Assembly: GCA_049487715.1 (NCBI GenBank)
Contig: CP150548.1
Coordinates: forward strand, 1,208,377 to 1,272,376
Reading direction: 5' to 3'
DNA: 64,000 nucleotides
DNA from: Pycnococcus provasolii
Taxonomy: Eukaryota > Chlorophyta > Pseudoscourfieldiophyceae > Pseudoscourfieldiales
Shown: in pieces, positions 57,027 through 64,000 of the stretch
How the letters are laid out: each line of letters begins with the position of its first letter
Position numbering within the stretch: the stretch's first letter is position 1
The notes under the pieces: model-generated
What the model was told of the DNA's origin: nothing
Seen by the model: the letters and a program-made list of their open reading frames with translations, nothing else
The model's database searches: none
Program-made: the position numbers and the translations under genes

Positions 57027-58550
57027 TCACCGCCGCCAGTCCAGCACCTCCTCCTCCTCCTCCTCGTCATTCTCCTCCTGCTGGAGAAGGTCCATAGCGT
57101 CTTTCATATCAGACTGACGCACCTGTCTTCGACTCCTCCTTCTGTGCTTCCCGTCAAGTCTCGCCTCCACGCCAACGACGCCACCAGCGCGAGTCATGTG
57201 CTTCACGCGCTCCTCGCGACGACCACGCCGTTTCTGATCTTTCGCCGCCTGGCGTACTTCGCGGAGAAGCGTACAATAATTCTCGTAGCGATCCCAATCC
57301 GTGCCAACCACACAGCCAGGCTCGACCGTGTGGCTGCAGTTTGCGAACGTGCAACGCTTGTCAGACTGCTCGATCGCACGTCGAATTTCTGGGAAGTAGT
57401 TTGCGAGCTTCTTAGGATCGAGGTCCTCAATCGATGGATAAGAAAAACCTGGCGTGTCTGCTAGCAGCCCACCTGTCGGAAGCTGCAAGAGCGTGACATT
57501 GCGTGTCGTGTGCCGCCCACGGCCGTTACGAAGAGATACGTGCGAAACAGCCTGCGGTGCAAATTCAACCAACTCCTTTTCCTTGGCATCCATCGTCGTC
57601 GTCGTCGTCGTCGTCGTCATGAGATCCGGACGCAGGCTTGGCTCAGGAAGCTTCGGGATGGCTAAGGAAAAGGAGGAGGAGGAGGAGGAGGAGGAGGAGG
57701 ACGTCGCAGAGGAGGACGTGTCCGAAGGCTGCGCACACTTCAGCGCGTTGATGAGGCTGCTCTTACCAACACCACTTGGTCCGGCGACGAGACTGTAGCG
57801 ACCGCGAAGACGCTCCGCGAGTGAGTCGACGCCCTCGCCCGTCGCGAGACTAAGCCCGAAAGCGCCGTATCCCCAGCCAGCGACGCGCTCCTTCCATGCG
57901 TTGAGTTCGTCGGCGTCGGCGAGGTCCGCCTTGTTCAGCGCGAGCGTTACGGGAAGTCCACTCGCCTCGGCTGTCACGAGAAAACGCACCAGCTGCGCCT
58001 CCTCGATCGTCGGCTGGACGACGGAGAACATGAGAAGGACGTGGTTGCAGTTGGCGAGAGGAGGTTCGCGGATGGCTGACGTGCGTGCGTGCACCTCCGT
58101 GACATTCGCCGAACGTTGCACCCAGTCGACGTCGGAGACGGAGACGAAATCGCCCACGAGCACCTTTCTCTCGAGCTTCTTCAGCAGCGCACGCACGACG
58201 CAGAGAAGCTCGACGCGTCCTTCGGTCACGGCTGACAGAGCTGCACTGCGTTGTGCATCCTCGACGCTGCCGTCGTCGTTGCTGCGATCCAGCGAGGCGT
58301 CGTCCGCAGTCCACTCCCGCGACGCCACGTACTCTTGCACAGACGATGGCTCAACGAGAACCCGTACGAAGTTTGCCTGCGACGTGACGACTTGTCCAAG
58401 CAGAGGCTTTGCGGATGCTGATGCGAAGGAGCTGCCACGTCGTTCTTTCCTGGTGCTGCTTGCTGTCGAGAAACGCCGTCTTGCAGTGTGCCAGCAGGCA
58501 GAAGCGGACATGTGGCGCAGCCGTGTCAGGCGCACGACCAGCGTCATCAT
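57027..58550 (-). CDS. rsgA: RsgA/YjeQ-type ribosome-assembly GTPase, organellar
   Basis: The frame gives 507 residues from the ATG at 58548-58550. A leader (TLVVRLTRLRHMSASACWHTARRRFSTASS) suggests mitochondria or plastid. An OB-like part (LLGQVVTSQANFVRVLVE) is followed by the circularly permuted G domain: VTLALNKADLAD (G4), LVAGPSGVGKSSLINAL (G1), then LLADTPGFSYPSIEDLD (G3). The zinc region CTFANCSHTVEPGCVV closes the core. RsgA checks the decoding centre of the 30S subunit. Low-complexity Ser and Thr runs (GTC/TCC triplets) interrupt the G domain. The tail is Glu-rich (QQEENDEEEEEEV). Confidence 0.92.
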   Translation of the reverse strand: MMTLVVRLTRLRHMSASACWHTARRRFSTASSTRKERRGSSFASASAKPLLGQVVTSQANFVRVLVEPSSVQEYVASREWTADDASLDRSNDDGSVEDAQRSAALSAVTEGRVELLCVVRALLKKLERKVLVGDFVSVSDVDWVQRSANVTEVHARTSAIREPPLANCNHVLLMFSVVQPTIEEAQLVRFLVTAEASGLPVTLALNKADLADADELNAWKERVAGWGYGAFGLSLATGEGVDSLAERLRGRYSLVAGPSGVGKSSLINALKCAQPSDTSSSATSSSSSSSSSSFSLAIPKLPEPSLRPDLMTTTTTTTTMDAKEKELVEFAPQAVSHVSLRNGRGRHTTRNVTLLQLPTGGLLADTPGFSYPSIEDLDPKKLANYFPEIRRAIEQSDKRCTFANCSHTVEPGCVVGTDWDRYENYCTLLREVRQAAKDQKRRGRREERVKHMTRAGGVVGVEARLDGKHRRRSRRQVRQSDMKDAMDLLQQEENDEEEEEEVLDWRR

Positions 58551-58831
58551 GGTTCTTATCCAAAGGTTGGTGAGGTGAAAAAGTTGTTTGTGGGAGGGAA
58601 GGAACACGACCATGTGGTGGGACTCGGCTCTGGATGAACAATGAGGGTCGTGGCCCGGGGGCACAGAGAAACAAACCCCCAACTCAACTGCAAAAATGCC
58701 TGGCCTTTCAGCCTGGCCTGGCGTTTTTTTCTTCGTTGTTCCTTCCTCAGTTCCCGCCTCGCCTCGCTCACACTCCTCCTCTCCGTGACCTCACTACGTG
58801 ACAATCAAGATTTCGTCGCAACAAAAATAAT

Positions 58832-59665
58832 ATGTCCGCGCTTGCCGCGCTCTCGGATGCTCTGCGTGCTGTTCCTGCTGACAAGCTCAAAGTGGCGCTC
58901 ATCGACGCTGTCGACAAACTTCTTCTCGATAACAACAACGACAACAACAACAACAAACCCGCTGATCCCGCAAATCGGAAGGTATTTGCACCGTCCATAA
59001 TGACAGCCGTTCCTCCTCCTCCTCCTCGTGCTCCTCCTCCCTCATCAACGACTTCAACGGCAGAACATGAGTCCGAGGAGAGGAAGTTTTCGCTGTCTCC
59101 GGTGGAGAGGAATCTCAGCAGCGTGGGTTCTCCACCAAGAAAGGAATCTGACACCATCAACCAGGAGGAGCTGCATCAGCGGGAGTGCGTATTTCCTGTG
59201 GACGACAAATCTCCAGCTGATGCGACCGCCGGTGTTTCCGTTGCGGGTATTGGCATTTCTCAGCTCTCGCTTCAGATGCACAAAGATCTCCTGAAAAAGA
59301 AAGTGTACAAGTGGGTGATGTTTCGAATCGACAAACATCTCATTAGAGCACAACAAGTGGGAATGAAGAAGTCCGGTGCGTCGTACAGCGACTTCGTGTC
59401 CATGCTTCCGTGCGACGAGGCACGCTTTGGTGTCGTTGATGTGGACTTGATCAACAGCGACGGATGCAAGCTTTCTCGCATCGTCTTTGTGCACTGGGCA
59501 CCTGACACAGCACCCGCGATGCACAAGATGAAGTCCGCGTCAAGTGCTCAGCACTTTAAGAACTTGCTTCAGGGTGTTTCAGTCGAGCTGCAGGCATCGG
59601 ACTTGGATGAGATGGGCGAGGAAGGACTGATGTCACGCATTCGCGACTCGATGACGCGACGTTGA
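58832..59665 (+). CDS. ADF/cofilin-domain protein with long N-terminal extension
   Basis: The frame gives 277 residues. The C-terminal ~125 residues are an ADF-H fold: KKVYKWVMFRIDKHLIRAQQ, YSDFVSMLPCDEARFGVVDVDL, CKLSRIVFVHWAPDTAPAMHKM and SSAQHFKNLLQGVSVELQASDLDEM, in the order of cofilin strands and the actin-binding long helix (APDTAP..KMKSASS..). About 145 residues of Asn/Pro/Ser-rich sequence precede it (NNNDNNNNKPADP, PPPPPRAPPPS). Cofilins sever and recycle actin filaments. The extension may regulate or localise this one. Confidence 0.85.
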   Translation: MSALAALSDALRAVPADKLKVALIDAVDKLLLDNNNDNNNNKPADPANRKVFAPSIMTAVPPPPPRAPPPSSTTSTAEHESEERKFSLSPVERNLSSVGSPPRKESDTINQEELHQRECVFPVDDKSPADATAGVSVAGIGISQLSLQMHKDLLKKKVYKWVMFRIDKHLIRAQQVGMKKSGASYSDFVSMLPCDEARFGVVDVDLINSDGCKLSRIVFVHWAPDTAPAMHKMKSASSAQHFKNLLQGVSVELQASDLDEMGEEGLMSRIRDSMTRR

Positions 59666-59761
59666 TGCTTTGTTTGGGTTTTCTTTTTGTCTTTTTTTCA
59701 AGGTTTCAAGGTGGTAGGTAACGTTTTTTTTTGTTTGAAAGGTTTCTCCTTGGCATGCAGA

Positions 59762-61419
59762 TTACAATTCAACGCTCTGCATCCATCTCTTGATAAACCC
59801 GCCAATCGCCGTTGACGACGAGTCGCCGTCAACGAGCACCGACGGCGAAAAGTCGAGCGTCGTCGAGTCCTCCGCAACCTGACTTTGGCTGCACAAGCTG
59901 CGCAGCTCCTGCGCACGCAGATAGTTACCCTGGTCCTCCTCGAGCTTCCACCATGCGTCCCACGTCTGCTTGCTTCGCGGATCGATGCGTATTGCGCACT
60001 TGAACAGTTCGCGTGCGAGGCTGATGTTGCCCTCGTAGCGTTCGAGAACTCCCCAAGCTTGGAAGATGTGGCAGCTGCCTTTCGCGTCCGGGTTTGCCCA
60101 TATCCCACGCTGGAACAGGTCACGCGCACATTCGACATTTCCGCTGCGCCATTCCATTCGTCCGTACGCCTGCCAGCTTGACAGGCTCTTTGGATTCGCC
60201 TCGATTGCCCTCTCGAACAGCTCACGAGCGCGAGGAATGTCGTGCATATCCTCCGCCTCAAGGCAACCCCAAGCCTGCAGCAGCACAGAGTCGCTGCTCA
60301 CCGCGACACCACGAGCGAAGAGCGTGCGACTTCGCTCGAAGTTCTTCACCTTGCGCTCGAGCAGTGCCCACCCTAGCCAGAGGTAGCGACTTCTGGGCGA
60401 AGCACGAAGTCCTAGCTGGTACAGCTCTCTCGCGCGTGCGTAGTTGCCCAAGTCGCGTTCCATACGAGCCCACCCTTCCCACATCGCGGAATTCTTCGGG
60501 CCCGTTTGCGAGTACGTCGTGTCCGTACCTCTGCTGAACCACTCGCGCGCCTCGTCAAATCGCTCGGCACGGATCGCCATCACCGCAAGCGACTGGTACA
60601 GGTAGTCGACGTGCTTGGTATCCGTCTTATGGGTTTCTTCTTCGTCGCCGTTGCCAGTTCCGTCGTCGCCGTCGCCGTCGTCGTTGGCGGCAGCGGCGGC
60701 GGAGGGGCGGCGGTGCCGTTTTTGCTGTTGCCGCCTTCGGCATCATTTCTCTGCTGTTGCACCTGCTCCTCGATCGTTCGTACGCCACGGAAGAACAAGT
60801 CGCGAGCACGCTTGATGTTCCCCTGGCGCTGCTCGAGCATCCCCCAGCCGTGCCACGCCGCAGCGTGCGTCTTGTCTGCAACCGTTGCGGCGTCGAAGCA
60901 CTCTCGCGCCTCGCGATACCGCCCGCTTCGTTCCTCGAGCACGGCAAGCGCCTGCCACAAATAAGCGTTGTCGCCACCGCACGATAGGTTCCCCTCCTCG
61001 TAGACAAGCCTCGCGTCGTCGAGGCGTCCCGCGCGCATGAGCAGCTGACCAAGGCCCACGTACGCGCGTGCGTCCGTAGGATCGCAAGCGAGCGCTTCCT
61101 GGTACTGCTCCATGCACGCGTTGAACACCTTCATCGCCTTGACGGATGTCTTGTTCTTACTCTTCATCCACGTCGTTCGCAGTCCACGTGCGCGGTACAG
61201 CATGAGATCCTGGTTTATTTGTAGAGGCATGTTCCCTGTGTTCGTAGCAGCGCTGTCGGTCGTATCTCTACCAAGCAGCGAGGCTGTGCGCTGGACGGCG
61301 TCCGTCGTGTTGTTCTGGCATGTTGTTCGTCGAAGGCGGTGGTGTGACGACGGACGCGAGCAGTGCAGCCTGGGTGCAAACGAACGACGCACGGCTCGTG
61401 CAGACGCCGAAGCCGACAT
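59762..61419 (-). CDS. HAT/TPR-repeat protein, HCF107/MBB1-like (one frame break)
   Basis: The first frame (61419 down to ~60680) has a leader (SARAVRRSFAPRLHCSRPSSHHRLRR), then helical repeats: YVGLGQLLMRAGRLDDARLVYEEG, YLWQALAVLEERSGRYREARECF and AWHGWGMLEQRQGNIKRARDLF. The second frame (~60680 to 59762) resumes DTKHVDYLYQSLAVMAIRAERFDEAREWF, then six more W-x-x-W/ME-x-x-x-G-N-x-x-x-AR-x-LF units. The frames meet in a CCG/ACG triplet tract near 60660-60690, where the second frame reads naturally as DDGDGDDGTGNGDEEE. HAT-TPR proteins such as HCF107 and Mbb1 bind and protect the 5' end of plastid psbH/psbB RNA. That role is inferred from the repeat type and the leader. Confidence 0.82.
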
Positions 61420-61820
61420 CGAGTTGAAGAAAATATTATATGCGGGATAACAGTTTTCACAAAGAAGGGTTAGATATTGTTGTTGTGCGAGACCGTTGCG
61501 AGGGAGGAGCAGCGGCGGCGATGACGATACGAAGGGGAAGAAATCGCAGATTCCGGTTCGCCTTTTGCGAAAAAATTAAACACAAAAATTTGACGCCAAG
61601 AGAATGTTGTGTTCCACCTTGCGTTGCCGGTGGGGAAGGTGTGATTCACGTTGATCACCTTTTTGGTACAGACTTTTGCTCCAGTGCCTTCGGAATTAGG
61701 TTTGGTCGGAGCTCATCATGGCGAACCGGGATCCTTCGTTGAACCAACGATCAGCAAGGCCCGGAAAATTCCGGCCCGCCATGGGCCCGCCATTTCAAAC
61801 TAGCCGGAAATCAAGTTTGG
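61420..61820. other. Transition to subtelomere, no gene recognised
   Basis: Lower-GC sequence with CCCGG/CCGGAAAATTCCGG palindromic segments near 61760-61790. It marks the end of the dense gene block. Confidence 0.5.
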
Positions 61821-62558
61821 ATGAGTTGTCCGAGAATGGTGCGGCCCAAGTCGCGGCCCAAGAACAAGCAACGGACGGAGGACGACTCGGATGAGCCCAC
61901 AACGGGTGTTTGTGACGCGGTTGCGTTATCGCAGCTCCTCACGGATGTATTTCCGACGCAGGAACATGAACATGCGGTGGATGCAGATGGACGGACTGCT
62001 CCTTTCGGAACACCTTATCCGGGCCTTCCGGTGTCTGAGGGGATCAAGATTCCAGAGAAGTTGTACGGCGTCAAATTCGGCGACCTCATTTCTTTCGAGA
62101 GGGACCAATGGAAGCTCACCGTGTTCTCCGGCGACATGTGGATTGTACACGGGCGCGCACGGCGGTGCAACCATGCGGTGCTTCCCGCTCGAGAGTCGAA
62201 AACGACAAGGCACCGACTCGCGGTGAACTTTCGCCTCGGAGGTTCTTGCACTCTCGACGAAGAAGGCAACATCAAGTGCTTTGAGGAGCACGTCGTCGAG
62301 GCTGCCGTCGGATTCGCACAAGGCCAATGGCTGACTTCGCCTGACACGGATACAGAGTCGCTTCGTCCAGCGGGTCAAGTCGTTCGACAACTTGTCGAAC
62401 GACTAAACGGAATTGCGAATTCTACGTGCAAGCAGAAAATGAAAGACTTGCAGAACGGCGTCATCAAGGACCTTCAGAAGAACAATGCCAACCTCAGCTT
62501 AAGCGACGTACAGCTAATCAAGCAAACGGTTGAAAAGTATCGAGCCTTGCGGCCATAA
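61821..62558 (+). CDS. Subtelomeric orphan protein
   Basis: The frame gives 245 residues and I do not recognise it. A basic/acidic start (RPKSRPKNKQRTEDDSDEP) leads to LYGVKFGDLISFERDQWKLTVFSGDMWIVHGRARRCNHA, HRLAVNFRLGGSCTLDEEG and a helical end (QVVRQLVERLNGIANSTCKQKMKDLQ ... VQLIKQTVEKY). It ends ALRP-stop inside a 145-bp block repeated at 63522. Balanced residue use supports a real gene. Base composition is less GC-rich than the housekeeping block, as expected for subtelomeric genes. Confidence 0.6.
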   Translation: MSCPRMVRPKSRPKNKQRTEDDSDEPTTGVCDAVALSQLLTDVFPTQEHEHAVDADGRTAPFGTPYPGLPVSEGIKIPEKLYGVKFGDLISFERDQWKLTVFSGDMWIVHGRARRCNHAVLPARESKTTRHRLAVNFRLGGSCTLDEEGNIKCFEEHVVEAAVGFAQGQWLTSPDTDTESLRPAGQVVRQLVERLNGIANSTCKQKMKDLQNGVIKDLQKNNANLSLSDVQLIKQTVEKYRALRP

Positions 62559-62687
62559 CTTTTAACAACATAACATTACCGCGCTACTTGGTGATATGAC
62601 AAGATATCGCCGGAAACGGCGGGTGAAAAAAATGGCTGTTGTTATTGGCTTCGTTCTGCACGACGCTGGCCGACGGTCGGCCGCATA
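62543..62687 (+). repeat. 145-bp subtelomeric block, inner copy
   Basis: From GAGCCTTGCGGCCATAAC to ..GACGGTCGGCCGCATA. It is almost identical to 63522-63667 and includes the last codons (ALRP, stop) of the gene before it. Confidence 0.93.
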
Positions 62688-62840
62688 ACCAAACGGAGGG
62701 TCAGACCTAACCAAACGGAGGGTCAGACCTAACCAAACGGAGGGTCAGACCTAACCAAACGGAGGGTTAGACCTAACCAAACGGAGGGTCAGACCTAACC
62801 AAACGGAGGGTCAGACCTAACCAAACGGAGGGTTAGACCT
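62687..62840 (+). repeat. 22-bp satellite, seven copies
   Basis: The unit AACCAAACGGAGGGTCAGAC+CT is repeated seven times head to tail. Copies 4 and 7 have GGGTTAGACC in place of GGGTCAGACC, so the unit drifts towards telomere-like sequence. An eighth degenerate unit merges into TTAGGG repeats. Confidence 0.95.
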
Positions 62841-62873
62841 AACCCCGGGGAGGGTTAGGGTTAGGGTTAGGGC
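62841..62873 (+). repeat. Interstitial telomere repeat
   Basis: After AACCCCGGGGA come three and a half TTAGGG units (62852-62872), then GCTTGCTAGGCTGGCAATT. The motif TGCCAGCCTGGCAATTAG at about 62898 recurs at about 63707, just before the terminal array. Confidence 0.88.
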
Positions 62874-63211
62874 TTGCTAGGCTGGCAATTCGGGTTTTGC
62901 CAGCCTGGCAATTAGAATGGGGATCCTACATTGGTCGTTATTCGAGAGTCTGAATCTTGGAAGATTTGTTTTCAAAGGATTTACGCTTCTTTCACAACTT
63001 TAAAGTTATCCATTACTATGCAGAGGTTGAAGATGCTAACAAATGCTTGTATAGTGTCTCGTAACACCTCAAGGGCGACCGTTTGAGCGAAAAATCGAGT
63101 CAAACGAACACCTAGATAGATAGTTATGAGACAAAAGATGCCCTATCTGCAAAGCAGCATTCAGCGTGCGGAACACAGCGCCAACATCCAATTGTGCGTG
63201 CGGCCGACGAC

Positions 63212-63538
63212 ATGAGCATCAGCGCTAGCAAGATCGCAAAGAGTTGGAGCGTGAAAGGCAACGCCATTGTGCCACAGGCATTTCCTGATACATTCAGCGC
63301 AGGCAGCCTGTACCACCTCTTTCACACGGTGCTGAGCGACTGGTTCAGAAAGGATCACGGGAAGTGGTGCGAAGCGGCGGAGGAAGAACAGTTCGAGTTC
63401 AAGAGAGACCTCCCATTCGTGTGCCCTGTCGTCGTCAACAACTACCTCGCAGGAAAAATCACACAGAGGGAGGCGGCCGTTACCCTGGCGGACCCTACAA
63501 AGTATCACCTAAAATCTTCGGGAGCCTTGCGGCCATAA
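63212..63538 (+). CDS. Subtelomeric orphan ORF
   Basis: The frame gives 108 residues from the ATG at 63212 (an upstream GTG was not used). It reads SISASKIAKSWSVKGNAIVPQAF, SLYHLFHTVLSDWFRKDHGKW, FEFKRDLPFVCPVVVNNYLAGKITQREAAVTLADP and ends SGALRP-stop. The shared ALRP end comes from the repeated block, so the C-terminus was acquired or exchanged with the gene at 61821. The family is not recognised; it may be a remnant of a longer gene. Confidence 0.5.
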   Translation: MSISASKIAKSWSVKGNAIVPQAFPDTFSAGSLYHLFHTVLSDWFRKDHGKWCEAAEEEQFEFKRDLPFVCPVVVNNYLAGKITQREAAVTLADPTKYHLKSSGALRP

Positions 63539-63667
63539 CTTTTAACAACATAACATTACCGCGCTACTTGGTGATATGACAAGATATCGCCGGAAACGGC
63601 GGGTGAAAAAAATGGCTGTTGTTATTGGCTTCGTTCTGCACGACGCTGGCCGACGGTCGTCCGCATA
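63522..63667 (+). repeat. 145-bp subtelomeric block, outer copy
   Basis: Second copy of 62543-62687. After it, the sequence goes to CGGAGGCGAAATTTTTT instead of the 22-bp satellite. Confidence 0.93.
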
Positions 63668-63720
63668 CCGGAGGCGAAATTTTTTTTTCAACATGTGGGT
63701 CAAACTGCCAGCCTGGCAAT

Positions 63721-63778
63721 TAGGGTTACAAATAGGGTTACAATTAGGGTTACAATTAGGGTTACAATTAGGGTTACA
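63721..63778 (+). repeat. 12-bp telomere-variant repeats
   Basis: The unit TAGGGTTACAAT (first copy ends AAA) repeats nearly five times directly before the telomere. It looks like TTAGGG interrupted by ACAAT. Confidence 0.9.
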
Positions 63779-64000
63779 GGGTTAGGGTTAGGGTTAGGGT
63801 TAGGGTTAGGGTTAGGGTTAGGGTTAGGGTTAGGGTTAGGGTTAGGGTTAGGGTTAGGGTTAGGGTTAGGGTTAGGGTTAGGGTTAGGGTTAGGGTTAGG
63901 GTTAGGGTTAGGGTTAGGGTTAGGGTTAGGGTTAGGGTTAGGGTTAGGGTTAGGGTTAGGGTTAGGGTTAGGGTTAGGGTTAGGGTTAGGGTTAGGGTTA
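63779..64000 (+). repeat. Telomere, (TTAGGG)n
   Basis: 222 bp of uninterrupted GGGTTA units, 37 repeats, running to the window end with the G-rich strand 5'->3' outward. This marks a right chromosome end. Confidence 0.98.

Noticed and set aside
62687-62840. CRISPR-like array
   Set aside because: The 22-bp units are directly adjacent with no spacers, and the chromosome is eukaryotic; it is a satellite.
63129-63215. Zn-finger-like reading (CPIC..) upstream of the 63212 ORF in another frame
   Set aside because: It is about 30 codons with one CxxC and no start, and would need a frameshift to join; chance is likely.

Overview
The window is the right end of a nuclear chromosome from a GC-rich, gene-dense, single-celled eukaryote, almost certainly a photosynthetic alga. 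It ends in 37 perfect TTAGGG repeats (63779-64000). Genes sit on both strands with gaps of 50-400 bp. Introns are rare, and the few seen have GT..AG ends. Many proteins carry Ala/Ser/Arg-rich leader peptides of the kind that target plastids or mitochondria. A green (prasinophyte-like) origin fits best: the PEP carboxylase looks plant-type, there is a plastid-type Cu-ATPase, an HCF107/MBB1-like TPR protein, and a TGS1 with a WW domain. A stramenopile or haptophyte cannot be excluded from the sequence alone. || Layout. 1-615: 5' part of a secreted sialidase-like gene running off the left edge. 1321-5010: a tandem segmental duplication carrying a secreted thrombospondin-repeat gene and the 3' end of PEP carboxylase; the left copy is decaying and holds a telomere-like filler. 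4674-16234: PEP carboxylase, a coiled-coil protein, an acidic unknown, MED31 and an NSUN2-type RNA m5C methyltransferase with three exons. 16663-20066: a defective tyrosine-recombinase (DIRS-superfamily, PAT/Ngaro-type) retrotransposon with split direct repeats. 20186-61419: a dense housekeeping block. It holds UMP/CMP kinase, an RCC1-HECT ubiquitin ligase, a syntaxin-6-like protein, arsenosugar radical-SAM enzyme ArsS, PIG-Y-like, COA3-like, TGS1, NDH2, ADPRM, Cu-ATPase, DNAJC3/P58IPK, an EF-hand protein, organellar IleRS, a phosphatase-like/AT-hook fusion, a CofD-like protein, thioredoxin, HPPK-DHPS, LRRC49-like, Rab1, RsgA, a cofilin-domain protein and a HAT/TPR protein. 61821-64000: a low-complexity subtelomere with two orphan ORFs, a duplicated 145-bp block, a 22-bp satellite, interstitial telomere repeats and the telomere. 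|| Most notable result. The ArsS gene stops at a TGA exactly where the family has its C-terminal Cys (GAGSS-C). Eight bases after that TGA is a strong stem-loop, and about 95 bases after it is a sequence that folds as a form-2 eukaryotic SECIS element. The gene is therefore best read as a selenoprotein, and the window implies that the organism makes selenocysteine. || Four genes (8638-10721, 11067-12117, 38400-40018, 59762-61419) each need one frame change inside a GC-rich triplet-repeat tract to give a sensible protein. This may be sequencing or assembly error, or real mutation.
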